Assembly: GCF_014650915.1 (NCBI RefSeq)
Contig: NZ_BMVW01000003.1
Coordinates: 62,001-126,000, forward strand
DNA length: 64,000 nucleotides
Direction of reading: 5' to 3'
Source: Streptomyces poonensis
GTDB taxonomy: Bacteria > Actinomycetota > Actinomycetes > Streptomycetales > Streptomycetaceae
The position numbers and the translations under genes were made by a program. Within the stretch, counting starts at the first letter, position 1, and the number at the start of each line of letters is the position of its first letter. The notes under the pieces are model-generated. The model saw only the letters and a program-made list of their open reading frames with translations. It was not told the origin of the DNA and did no database searches. Positions 33,211-42,370 of the stretch are shown piece after piece.

Positions 33211-34632
33211 TCAGCTCCCGTTCGCACGGGCGGTCTCGACGTTCTCCAGCAGGCCCAGCGCGTCCGGCACCAGGGCCGCCGCCGAGAAGTACGTACTGAC
33301 TAGGTAGGAGATGACGGCCTGGTCGTCGATGCCCATGAACCGCACGTTCAGCCCCGGCTCGTACTCGTCCGGGATGCCGACCTGGTGCAGGCCGACCACG
33401 CCCTCGTCGTCCTCGCCCGTGCGCAGGGCGAGGACGGACGACACGCCCGCCGCCGAGACCGGGATCTTGCTGCACGGCAGCAGCGGCACGCCCCGCCAGG
33501 CGGGGAGGTGGTGACCGTCCAGCTCGACCGGGGTGAAGTAGATGCCGCGTTTGTTGCACTCGCGGCCGAAGGCGGCGATCGCCCGCGGGTGGGCGAACAG
33601 GAAGCGGGTGCCGCGCCTCATGCTCAGCAGCTCGTCCAGGTCGTCCGGGGTCGGCGGCCCGGAGTGGGTCGAGATCCGCTGGTCGAAGTCGGCGTTGTGC
33701 AGCAGCCCGAAGTCGGGGTTGTTGACGAGCTCGTACTCCCGGCGCTCGTACAGGGCCTCGACGGTCAGCCGCAGTTGCTGCCCGGTCTGGTCCATGGGGT
33801 CGTTGTAGAGGTCGGCGACCCGGCTGTGCACGCGCAGGACCGTCTGCGCCACGCCCAGTTCGTACTCGCGCGGCCGGAGTTCGTAGTCGGCGAAGGTGCC
33901 CGGCAGTGTCGGCTCCCCCGTGTGCCCGGAGGTCACCGCCAGGTCGGCCTCACCCGACTTGTTCAGGGACTTGTCCTCGTCGGCACGCCGCCGCCGTACG
34001 TGCTCCCGCAGCTTCTCGTGCTGTCCGGCGACGGCCTGGTACGCCGGGTACGGCAGCTCCAGCACGGTCGTGGGGGTCAGGGCGCGGGCGGTGAAATCCC
34101 AGGTGCCCTCCGCGCCGGCGAGCACCCGGCCGCCGAGGCTGTCCCCGTCGGCGAGGAATCCCGTGACCGCCTCGCCGCCGTACGGCCCCGCACCGACCTT
34201 CTCCACCTTGCCGTGGGCGATCAGGTACACGTGGTCCGCCCTGCCGCCCGACTCCACGATGGCCTGGCCGGGTTCGAACTCGCGCTGTGTGAACCTCTCC
34301 GCCAGCGCCTTGAGCACATCGGCGTCGTCGAAGCCCCGCAGCAGCGGCAGTTCGGTCAGCTCCGCGGGAACGACCTGGACCTGCGCGCCGGTCTGGACGA
34401 AGCTCACCCGTCCGTCACCGACGACGTACGCCAGGCGGCGGTTGACCCGGTACGTGCCCCCCGCCACGTTCACCCAGGGCAGCATCCGCGTCAGCCAACG
34501 CGAGGTGATCGCCTGCATCTGGGGTCGGGTCTTGGTGGTCGTGGCCAGGTTCCGTGCCGCGGCCGTGCTGAGACTCTGCTGTTCCCGTTCCTCGGGGTCC
34601 TGTGCCCGGGTCGTACCCGTCTCGACCGACAT
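33211..34632 (-). CDS. Family 2B encapsulin shell protein with cyclic-nucleotide-binding domain
   Basis: A 473-residue protein of the EshA-like group. Residues about 90-210 form an inserted cNMP-binding-like domain ([20 protein letters not shown], then [12 protein letters not shown]). The rest is an HK97-type shell fold ([20 protein letters not shown] at the N-terminus; [20 protein letters not shown] and [20 protein letters not shown] in the C-terminal half). Such proteins self-assemble into 60-subunit compartments that enclose 2-MIB synthase. Start ATG 34632 follows GGAGAGGCA. It is first in the operon shell - synthase - methyltransferase. The insertion suggests ligand-responsive pores, but no ligand can be read from sequence. 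Only one shell gene is present here. Confidence 0.9.
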   Translation of the reverse strand: MSVETGTTRAQDPEEREQQSLSTAAARNLATTTKTRPQMQAITSRWLTRMLPWVNVAGGTYRVNRRLAYVVGDGRVSFVQTGAQVQVVPAELTELPLLRGFDDADVLKALAERFTQREFEPGQAIVESGGRADHVYLIAHGKVEKVGAGPYGGEAVTGFLADGDSLGGRVLAGAEGTWDFTARALTPTTVLELPYPAYQAVAGQHEKLREHVRRRRADEDKSLNKSGEADLAVTSGHTGEPTLPGTFADYELRPREYELGVAQTVLRVHSRVADLYNDPMDQTGQQLRLTVEALYERREYELVNNPDFGLLHNADFDQRISTHSGPPTPDDLDELLSMRRGTRFLFAHPRAIAAFGRECNKRGIYFTPVELDGHHLPAWRGVPLLPCSKIPVSAAGVSSVLALRTGEDDEGVVGLHQVGIPDEYEPGLNVRFMGIDDQAVISYLVSTYFSAAALVPDALGLLENVETARANGS

Positions 34633-34733
34633 CGACTGCCTCTCCGTCGTTCCGACCATGGGTGAACGGCCCGGCCGAGCCGACGCGCGCGGAGCGCGGA
34701 GCGGTCGGGCTTTCGGCTGCGCCAGGAAATTCA

Positions 34734-34754
34734 TAGTCATGACGGAAATGACTA
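34734..34754. promoter_or_regulatory. AT-rich dyad upstream of the encapsulin/2-MIB operon
   Basis: TAGTCAT-GACGGAA-ATGACTA is a perfect 7-bp inverted repeat with a 7-base spacer, about 100 bases upstream of the shell-protein ATG. It stands out as AT-rich in a very GC-rich gap. The spacing fits a dimeric regulator. The gap's other half (34760-34890) is GC-rich with small dyads that may end the ene-reductase transcript. Confidence 0.5.
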
Positions 34755-34890
34755 AGAAGGCCGGTATGGGCCATTCCTTTCCGGTCGGACGCGCCCACGG
34801 GCCGCCGGGGCCGCGGCCCGCCGGGGACGTCACACACTCCCCCCGAGGCCGCGGCCCACCGTTCCGCCGCGGGGCCGGTGGCGGTGCGGG

Positions 34891-36009
34891 TCAGTGGAGG
34901 CTGCCGACCAGGCCCACGTGGAACGGGGTCAGTTCGTCGACGCGGCCGGCGAGGATCTTCGTCAGCCACTCCGGATCGCCGAGGAGCGCGCGGCCCACCG
35001 CGACCAGGTCGAACTCCTCGCGCTCCATGCGGTCGAGCAGGTCCGCGATGTCCGTGACGCGCGCCTGCTCCCCCTGGAACACCTGGAGGAACTCGTTGCT
35101 CAGGCCCACCGAGCCCACGCTGATGGCGGGCTTGCCGGAGACCTTCTTCGCCCAGCCCGCGAGGTTGAGGTCGGAGCCCTCGAACTCGGGCAGGTGGAAG
35201 CGCCGGGTGGAGCAGTGGAAGATGTCGGCCCCGGCCTCGGCCAGCAGTCCGAGCACGGTCTCCAGCTCCTGCGGGGTCTCGGCGATCCGCGCCTGGTAGT
35301 TGTTCACCTTCCACTGGGAGAGCCGGAAGGAGATCGGGAAGTCGTCGGACACGGCCGCCCGGCAGGCCGCCACGATCTCGGCGGCGAACCGGGTGCGCCG
35401 GGCGACGTCGCCGCCGTAGCCGTCGGTACGCCGGTTGGTGCGGGACCACAGGAACTGGTCGACCAGGTAGCCGTGGCCACCGTGGATCTCCACGCCGTCG
35501 AAGCCCAGGGCCTCGGCCGACGCCGCGGCGGAGGCATAGGCGGCGACCACGTCGTCGATGTCGGCCCGGGTCATCTCCTGGCCCGCGTGCGAGCCGTCCA
35601 GGGCGATGCCGGAAGGGCCGATCCGCGGGGCGTCGGGCACCGGCGGGTTGCCGGCCGTACGGTCCATGCCGACGTGCCACAGCTGCGGCATGATCCGGCC
35701 GCCCTCCCGGTGGACCGCCTCGGCCACCGCGGACCAGCCGGCCAGTGCCTCGTCACCGTGGAAGTGCGGCACGCGGGCGCTGTTGCCCGCCGAGGCGTGG
35801 CCGACGTAGGTGCCCTCGGTGATGATCAGTCCGACGCCGCCCGCGGCCCGCCGGGCGTAGTAGCGCGCCACGTCCTCGCCCGGTACGCCGCCCGGGGAGA
35901 ACTCGCGCGTCATGGGCGCCATGACCACACGGTTGGGCAGGCTGAGGCTGCCCAGGGAGAAGGGACGGACCAGGATGTCCTGGGCACGCTGTACCGCATT
36001 AGTGAGCAT
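34891..36009 (-). CDS. Ene-reductase of the Old Yellow Enzyme family
   Basis: A 372-residue FMN-dependent NADH:flavin oxidoreductase/ene-reductase. The TIM-barrel shows OYE motifs: LPNRVVMAPMTREFSPGGVP, EGTYVGHASAGN, MPQLWHVGM, the substrate-binding FDGVEIHGGHGYLVDQFLW and SRTNRRTDGYGGD. The phosphate-binding segment near the end is AISVGSVGL, with DLVAVGRALLGDPEW. Such enzymes reduce activated C=C bonds. It reads toward the 2-MIB operon but has its own leader. A 9-bp inverted repeat sits just upstream of the ATG. The physiological substrate is unknown. Confidence 0.92.
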   Translation of the reverse strand: MLTNAVQRAQDILVRPFSLGSLSLPNRVVMAPMTREFSPGGVPGEDVARYYARRAAGGVGLIITEGTYVGHASAGNSARVPHFHGDEALAGWSAVAEAVHREGGRIMPQLWHVGMDRTAGNPPVPDAPRIGPSGIALDGSHAGQEMTRADIDDVVAAYASAAASAEALGFDGVEIHGGHGYLVDQFLWSRTNRRTDGYGGDVARRTRFAAEIVAACRAAVSDDFPISFRLSQWKVNNYQARIAETPQELETVLGLLAEAGADIFHCSTRRFHLPEFEGSDLNLAGWAKKVSGKPAISVGSVGLSNEFLQVFQGEQARVTDIADLLDRMEREEFDLVAVGRALLGDPEWLTKILAGRVDELTPFHVGLVGSLH

Positions 36010-36035
36010 CGGTTTTCGCCTTCGACAGGGAGCCG

Positions 36036-36068
36036 ACCGCACGGCGGCGGGGGATTCCACCGTGCGGT
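36036..36068. promoter_or_regulatory. Inverted repeat upstream of the ene-reductase
   Basis: ACCGCACGG (36036-36044) and CCGTGCGGT (36060-36068) are perfect complements with a 15-base spacer, 27-59 bases upstream of the ene-reductase ATG. It could be an operator or a leader hairpin. Further upstream, GGCCCG-CT-CGGGCC at 36146-36159 lies about 50 bases past the MFS stop and may be that gene's terminator. Confidence 0.4.
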
Positions 36069-36205
36069 CAGTGGCTGGGATGGGTGAGTGGTGGTACTGG
36101 TGCGGCCTGGCCACCCGGTCCGCGGTGACGCGGGGATGTGGGCCGGGCCCGCTCGGGCCGTGCACGGCGCGCAGGTCTCCCGGTGCGCCGCGCGGACGGC
36201 CGTGT

Positions 36206-37819
<1,614 letters not shown>

Positions 37820-38419
37820 TCAGACGGCGTAGGGGCGGGCACGCCTGGCCTCGCGCAGGGCGTGCCCCCACCAGGTGAGCTGGTCGAGCAGGGCCTTGGC
37901 CGCGACGTCGCAGCCGGGGTCGCTCGGCTTGCCGTCGGCGTTGAAGACCTCGCCGTAGTTGTGGAAGCTGACGGTGTTGCGGACGGTGACGGCGTGCAGT
38001 TCCGCCAGGACCACGCGGAGCTGCTCGACGGCGCGCAGGCCGCCGGCCAGACCGCCGTAGGAGACGAAGCCCACCGGCTTGCCGTGCCACTGCTCGTTGT
38101 GCCAGTCGATGGCGTTCTTCAGCGGCGCCGGGAAGCTGTGGTTGTACTCCGGGGTGACGATCACGAAGGCGTCGGCCTCGGCCAGCCGCGGCGACACCGC
38201 GCCGAGCTGCGCCACCACCTCGTCGGAGGGGGTCTGCCCGAAGGCGGGGAACACGGTGGGCAGCGGGGTCTCGACGAGGTCGACCACGTCGGCCGTCATG
38301 TCCTCGCGTTCGGCGATGTGGCCGGTGATCCAGTCGGCGACGACCGGGCCGAACCGGCCGTCCCGGGTACTGCCGATGATCACCGCGATGCGCAGGGGGC
38401 CGCCGGTCGCGTCAGCCAT
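37820..38419 (-). CDS. NADPH-dependent FMN reductase-type flavoprotein
   Basis: A 199-residue flavodoxin-like reductase of the NADPH-dependent FMN reductase family. Signature parts are IAVIIGSTRDGRFGPVVADW (flavin phosphate loop) and TPEYNHSFPAPLKNAIDW, with KPVGFVSYGGLAGGLRAVEQ. GGAGGT lies upstream of ATG 38419. Family members reduce quinones, azo dyes or flavins. Placement between a divergent TetR gene and an exporter suggests a response to a toxic redox-active compound. The upstream DNA holds repeated GTAC-centred dyads. Confidence 0.9.
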   Translation of the reverse strand: MADATGGPLRIAVIIGSTRDGRFGPVVADWITGHIAEREDMTADVVDLVETPLPTVFPAFGQTPSDEVVAQLGAVSPRLAEADAFVIVTPEYNHSFPAPLKNAIDWHNEQWHGKPVGFVSYGGLAGGLRAVEQLRVVLAELHAVTVRNTVSFHNYGEVFNADGKPSDPGCDVAAKALLDQLTWWGHALREARRARPYAV

Positions 38420-38449
38420 GGGAAACACCTCCGTGTGTGCGACGCCGTG

Positions 38450-38535
38450 TGTGTACGGCGTACTCTGGATGTACAACGTACACACGGTCGCGTACATCGT
38501 CCACCACTTCTATACGGCGTACGCGGCCGGTACGC
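38450..38535. promoter_or_regulatory. GTAC-rich inverted repeats between FMN reductase and TetR genes
   Basis: Two dyads occupy the divergent promoter region. TGTGTACG (38450-38457) pairs with CGTACACA (38477-38484). A second, GCGTAC-N7-GTACGC, is at 38517-38535. GTAC occurs repeatedly in between. The arrangement suits TetR dimers controlling both directions. The TetR ribosome site (GGAGGAAGG) begins shortly after the second site. Confidence 0.55.
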
Positions 38536-38571
38536 TGTACACAGCACCGCCCGGAGGAAGGAACCCACGCG

Positions 38572-39309
38572 ATGCCCTCCCAGGAGCGACGGGTACGGAC
38601 CGAGGACCAGGAGCACGTCTCCGTGTGGGAACGCCTCGGACGCCCGGCACCCGCCCCCCGCACCACCCTCACCCCCCGACGGATCGCCCGAGCCGCGGTC
38701 GGCATCGCCGACGCCGAAGGGCTGGACGCGGTCACCATGCGCCGCCTGGCCACCGAACTCGGCGTCGCCCCCATGGCCGCGTACCGCTATGTGACGGGCA
38801 AGGACGAACTCATCGAGCTGATGGTCGACTTCGTCTACGGCGAGCTGGAGCTGCCGGACGGCTCCGAGGGCTGGCGCACCACCATGCGCACGCTCGCTCT
38901 GCGCATCAGGGAGGTCCTCCTGCGGCACTCCTGGGTCACCCGGGCCACCTGGTGCGCCCCGACCCCGAGCCAGCTGGCCGTACCCGAGTCCGCCCTGGCC
39001 GCGCTCGACGGCCTCGGGCTGGACGCGGACACGGCGATGGCGGTCTACAGCACCGTCACCGCGTACGTGCACGGCGCGGTCGACTCGGAGGTCGGCCTGA
39101 CCCAGCTGCTGCGGGTGCGCGGCTGGTCCAGCCGCGAGGAGGCCCGGTCCGGACTGGCCTCGCAGATGGCCTGGCTGTTGAGCACCGGCAGCTTCCCGAT
39201 GTACGAGCGCTACATCGGCGAGGCCGACCGCAAGGACGACCTGCTGTGGCAGTTCGAGACCGGCCTGGACTGCGTCCTCGACGGCATCTCCGCCCGCCTG
39301 GAGATCTGA
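38572..39309 (+). CDS. TetR family transcriptional regulator
   Basis: A 245-residue repressor. The DNA-binding helix-turn-helix is preceded by a 30-residue charged extension: TLTPRRIARAAVGIADAEGL, DAVTMRRLATELGVAPMAAY and RYVTGKDELIELM. The C-terminal domain resembles the tetracycline-repressor C-terminal class. GGAGGAAGG precedes ATG 38572. It is divergent from the FMN reductase / MFS operon, and the dyads between them make it the likely regulator of that operon and itself. A clear hairpin terminator follows the stop. Confidence 0.9.
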   Translation: MPSQERRVRTEDQEHVSVWERLGRPAPAPRTTLTPRRIARAAVGIADAEGLDAVTMRRLATELGVAPMAAYRYVTGKDELIELMVDFVYGELELPDGSEGWRTTMRTLALRIREVLLRHSWVTRATWCAPTPSQLAVPESALAALDGLGLDADTAMAVYSTVTAYVHGAVDSEVGLTQLLRVRGWSSREEARSGLASQMAWLLSTGSFPMYERYIGEADRKDDLLWQFETGLDCVLDGISARLEI

Positions 39310-39344
39310 GGACATCTCCCGAACAGGTCACTCGGAAAAACAGC

Positions 39345-39379
39345 AGGCCCGCTACAGATGATGTACATGTAGCGGGCCT
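39345..39379 (+). terminator. Hairpin terminator of the TetR gene
   Basis: AGGCCCGCTACA (39345-39356) pairs perfectly with TGTAGCGGGCCT (39368-39379) around an 11-base loop. It starts 35 bases after the TetR stop, with an A-rich run just before it. It also separates the TetR gene from the degraded sugar genes downstream. Confidence 0.8.
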
Positions 39380-39439
39380 TGGCTTGTCCGTTCCGGAACT
39401 CCGAAACAGGTTCGCCTCACTTCTACGGCGGTGGGGGAA

Positions 39440-39651
39440 CACTCTGAGGAGGGCGGCCGGTTCCTCGACGCCGAGAGCCGGTATCTGCTCGTCGAGGCCG
39501 ACGAGCGGGACGCCCGCTCGACCCGCCGCCCGGCTCCGCCCGGGTCACCCCCGACCAGCTGACCTGGCTGGTCCGGCACGGCCACTACCTGAATGTGCAG
39601 GCCCGTACGCCGCCGGCTTGCCTCGACGCCGACCGGGCGGCCGCCCGATGA
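39440..39651 (+). pseudogene. NDP-hexose 2,3-dehydratase, C-terminal remnant
   Basis: Two adjacent frames carry pieces of the C-terminal end of an NDP-hexose 2,3-dehydratase. The first reads EEGGRFLDAESRYLLVEADE and then runs to a stop. After a frameshift near 39530-39540 the second reads VTPDQLTWLVRHGHYLNVQA followed by R...ACL. The usual protein is over 450 residues, so most of it is gone. The stop at 39649-39651 overlaps the ATG of the next remnant (ATGA), the intact junction of the ancestral deoxysugar operon. The enzyme normally starts 2-deoxygenation of nucleotide sugars for glycosylated antibiotics. Confidence 0.6.
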
Positions 39652-39999
39652 GCGCGCCGGTGCGTATCGGGGTGCTCGGCTGTGCGGACCGCCTGCACCG
39701 CGTCGTCGTCGAACAGCTCCGCGTACGGCCCTGATGGAGAACGTGATGTTCGTCCATCATCCCCGGCACGCGAAGGGCGGATCACGGTGGACCGGGCGTT
39801 CACCCCGCCGGCCGGCTTCGTGCCCCTGATCGGTCTGCACACGGGCATCACCACGGAGGAGATCCGGCTGGAACCCGCCGACCAGGTCGCGGCGACGGTC
39901 GGCGCCTTCGTCACCGCGGTCCGCGCCGGGTCCGCGCCCCGCACGGACACCCTGCGGCAGGCCGTCCTGCCGGACGCCGTCCGCCGCCGGTCCGCATGA
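39648..39999 (+). pseudogene. NDP-hexose 3-ketoreductase (Gfo/Idh/MocA family), internally deleted
   Basis: Three frames in turn carry the start, middle and end of a Gfo/Idh/MocA sugar ketoreductase. MSAPVRIGVLGCAD (39648-39689) is the Rossmann start; ALMENVMFVHHPRHAKGG (39731-39784) is the central active-site strand; and FTPPAGF...RLEPADQVAATVGAFV to the stop at 39999 is the C-terminal end. The family is about 330 residues (1 kb), but only 352 bases remain, so at least two internal deletions occurred. It follows the 2,3-dehydratase remnant exactly as in intact deoxysugar clusters. Non-functional. Confidence 0.6.
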
Positions 40000-40094
40000 C
40001 GGAACTCACGCTGGGACGGGGCCGGTCGGCCCCCGAAAGGGACGCGGCCAGGAGATACCCATATCGGGGACAAGTGGCCAGATTCCCCACGAGG

Positions 40095-40114
40095 TTTAGG
40101 AAAAGTTAAGTAAA
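40095..40114. promoter_or_regulatory. 20-bp AT-rich element upstream of the mannanase gene
   Basis: TTTAGGAAAAGTTAAGTAAA lies 110-129 bases upstream of the mannanase ATG. It matches 16 of 20 positions of an element (reverse strand of 50951-50970, TTTAGTCAATGTTTAGTAAA) upstream of the mannan transporter operon. The shared AT-rich sequence in very GC-rich DNA suggests a common regulator site. A short dyad TGACG-AG-CGTCA follows at 40154-40165. The rest of the 40000-40223 gap is the promoter region. Confidence 0.6.
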
Positions 40115-40223
40115 CAATACCGCCGGGAGGTTGCGGAAAGCCACGCGGGCCATTGACGAGCGTCATGAAAGAAGCCATCTTCATCGCGAGAAGAAGCTCG
40201 TTCGATGAACCGCGAAAGCTGGG

Positions 40224-41654
40224 ATGCCCATGCGAAAAATCCGGCACCGACTCACTTCCGCCCTGGCCGCCGCGGCCGCCCTTGCGACACTGTTCGCCTG
40301 GTCGGCGACACAATCCGCGGAGGCGTTCCCCGCGTCTTCCAAGCAGACTGTGCTGAACTATCTGCGCTCCGTTTCCGGAAACCACATCATTTCCGGCCAG
40401 CACAACAAGGAGCCCGCCTCGTCGCCCGGGCAGTACACACAGCAGGTCAAGGACGTCACCGGGCAGTATCCCGGTCTGTGGGGCGGGGACCTGATGTTCG
40501 CCGCCGCCGACGTGGCCAACCGCCAGCGGGTGGTGGACCAGGCGAAGACGGAGTGGGCGAACGGCTCGCTGGTCGCCCTGACCTGGCATGTCTGCCCGCC
40601 GACCGGCGGTAGCACCTGCGCGTTCGAGGGCGGCGTGAAGTCGAACATATCGGCTGCGCAGTTCTCGCAGATCATCACCGACGGCACTGCGCTGAACACC
40701 GCGTGGAAGCGGCGCCTCGACGAGGCCGTCCCCTATCTCCAGCAATTGAAGAACGCGGGCGTTCCCGTCCTCTTCCGCCCGCTCCATGAGATGAACGAAT
40801 CATGGAACTGGTGGGGAAACCGGCCCGGAGCGAACGGCAGTGCGCGCCTCTACCAGATCACTCGGGACTACCTCGCCGGAACCAAAGGGCTGGACAATCT
40901 GATCTGGGTCTGGAACGTACAGGACAACCCGGCCGGCGGCTGGAGCAATTACTACCCCGGCGACCATTACGTGGATGTCGTCTCGCTGGACGTCTGGTAC
41001 AAGAATCACCCCAGTTCCGCCGACTACCAGCAGATGCGGAGCATCGCGGGGACGAAGCCCATGGCCCTCGCGGAAATGGGCAAGATGCCGACCGCTTCGC
41101 TGCTGGAGAGCCAGCCCCAGTGGGCCTGGTTCATGATGTGGTCCGAGCAGTTGCGCGGGAACAACACCAACGCCGAGATCCAGGCGGCGTACTTCCACTC
41201 CCGCGTACTGAACCAGGGCGAGATCACCCTTCCCTCCTCCTCCGGCGGAGGCACCGGATCCAGCACCGGAGCCATCACCGGGTTCGGCTCGAAGTGCGTG
41301 GACGTCCGGGCCTCCGGCACCGCCAACGGCACCGCCGTGCAGCTGTACACGTGCGCGACCGGTGTCGCCCAGACCTGGACCGCGCCGGGCGACGGCACAC
41401 TGCGCAACCCCGGCTCCGGAAGGTGCCTGGATGTCTCCGGCGCCGGCACGGCGAACGGCACCCCCGTCCAGATCTGGGACTGCAACGGGTCCGGCGCCCA
41501 GCAGTGGCAGTACGACAGCTCCACGCGGGCTCTGCGCAACCCCGCGTCGGGTCGCTGCCTGGACGTCACCGGCAACACGTCCGCCGACGGCACCCGGCTC
41601 CAGATCTGGGACTGCACCGGCGGTGCCAACCAGCAGTGGTCGCTGCCCTCCTGA
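40224..41654 (+). CDS. Secreted GH26 beta-mannanase with C-terminal ricin-type lectin (CBM13) domain
   Basis: A 476-residue secreted endo-mannanase. A signal peptide (KIRHRLTSALAAAAALATLF..., cleavage near AEA/FPA) precedes the GH26 domain with acid/base Glu in FRPLHEMNESWNWWG and nucleophile Glu in PMALAEMGKMPT. A Ser/Gly linker (SSSGGGTGSST) joins a ricin-B-type beta-trefoil of three repeats (GKCVDV / GRCLDVSG / GRCLDVTG, each with an NGT or DGT turn and a Q-W box), which binds polysaccharide. An ATG at 40230 could also start it. It begins mannan breakdown for the import and catabolic genes downstream. Confidence 0.94.
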   Translation: MPMRKIRHRLTSALAAAAALATLFAWSATQSAEAFPASSKQTVLNYLRSVSGNHIISGQHNKEPASSPGQYTQQVKDVTGQYPGLWGGDLMFAAADVANRQRVVDQAKTEWANGSLVALTWHVCPPTGGSTCAFEGGVKSNISAAQFSQIITDGTALNTAWKRRLDEAVPYLQQLKNAGVPVLFRPLHEMNESWNWWGNRPGANGSARLYQITRDYLAGTKGLDNLIWVWNVQDNPAGGWSNYYPGDHYVDVVSLDVWYKNHPSSADYQQMRSIAGTKPMALAEMGKMPTASLLESQPQWAWFMMWSEQLRGNNTNAEIQAAYFHSRVLNQGEITLPSSSGGGTGSSTGAITGFGSKCVDVRASGTANGTAVQLYTCATGVAQTWTAPGDGTLRNPGSGRCLDVSGAGTANGTPVQIWDCNGSGAQQWQYDSSTRALRNPASGRCLDVTGNTSADGTRLQIWDCTGGANQQWSLPS

Positions 41655-41674
41655 TCCCGCCGGTCCCCGCCCGG

Positions 41675-42370
41675 TCACAGCCAGCCGCGTAGACCGGCGA
41701 GGAAGCCGGCCGGGTCGTCACGGTGGACGGTGTGCCCCGCACCGTCCACCGTGCGCACCTGCCAGCCACAGCGGCGCAGGGTCGCGGCCTCGGCCGGCGG
41801 TACCCGCTCACTCGGATCGGCGAGCAGGACGAGCGAGGGGACGGCCGGGGCGGTGTCCGGCAGGCCGGGCAAGTGCAGGAGGGCCTCGACGGACTCCGGG
41901 TCCCAGGTGGCGAGGGCTCGCTGCTCGTCCGTGATGTCGTCGTGGTGCCAGCGGGGGTGTGCGGCACGCAGCTCCCGCCAGGTGGCGTGCTTGACGGCGC
42001 GCAGGGCGTCCAGGTCCCGGGGCCGGCGCAGCCACGCGGGGTCGCAGTGGACGGCGCGGGCGCAGCGCAGACCGGGAACGGCGAGCAGCAGGGCGGCCGA
42101 TCCCAGCGAGTGGGCGATGGCGAGGTCGGGGGCCGGGGGCAGGGTGTCGAGCAGGTCGGCGGCCAGCGTGGCGGGGGTGTACGGGTCAGAGGTGTACGTG
42201 TCGGTGGCGCCGCTCGCGCCGTGGCCGCGCAGGTCGACGGCGACGACCCGGTAACCGTGCTCGGCGATGGCCGGGGCGACACGGCGCCAGGTGCGGGAGT
42301 CCGTCATGATGCCGTGCACCAGGACGGCCGTGCGCGGTCCGTCGCCCCAGACCCGCGTCGCGAGCCTCAT
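41675..42370 (-). CDS. Alpha/beta fold hydrolase
   Basis: A 231-residue cytoplasmic hydrolase. Its ATG at 42370 overlaps the manA stop (ATGA), so the extra 44 upstream residues of open frame are non-coding. Motifs: AVLVHGIMTDSRTW (oxyanion hole), VDLRGHGASG, nucleophile elbow AIAHSLGSAALLL (Ala replaces the usual first Gly), acid near LVLLADPSERVP and His in VDGAGHTVHRDDP. It may be a deacylase or esterase acting on substituted mannose, given its coupling to manA, but that is only inference from position. It converges on the mannanase 20 bases away. Confidence 0.85.
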   Translation of the reverse strand: MRLATRVWGDGPRTAVLVHGIMTDSRTWRRVAPAIAEHGYRVVAVDLRGHGASGATDTYTSDPYTPATLAADLLDTLPPAPDLAIAHSLGSAALLLAVPGLRCARAVHCDPAWLRRPRDLDALRAVKHATWRELRAAHPRWHHDDITDEQRALATWDPESVEALLHLPGLPDTAPAVPSLVLLADPSERVPPAEAATLRRCGWQVRTVDGAGHTVHRDDPAGFLAGLRGWL

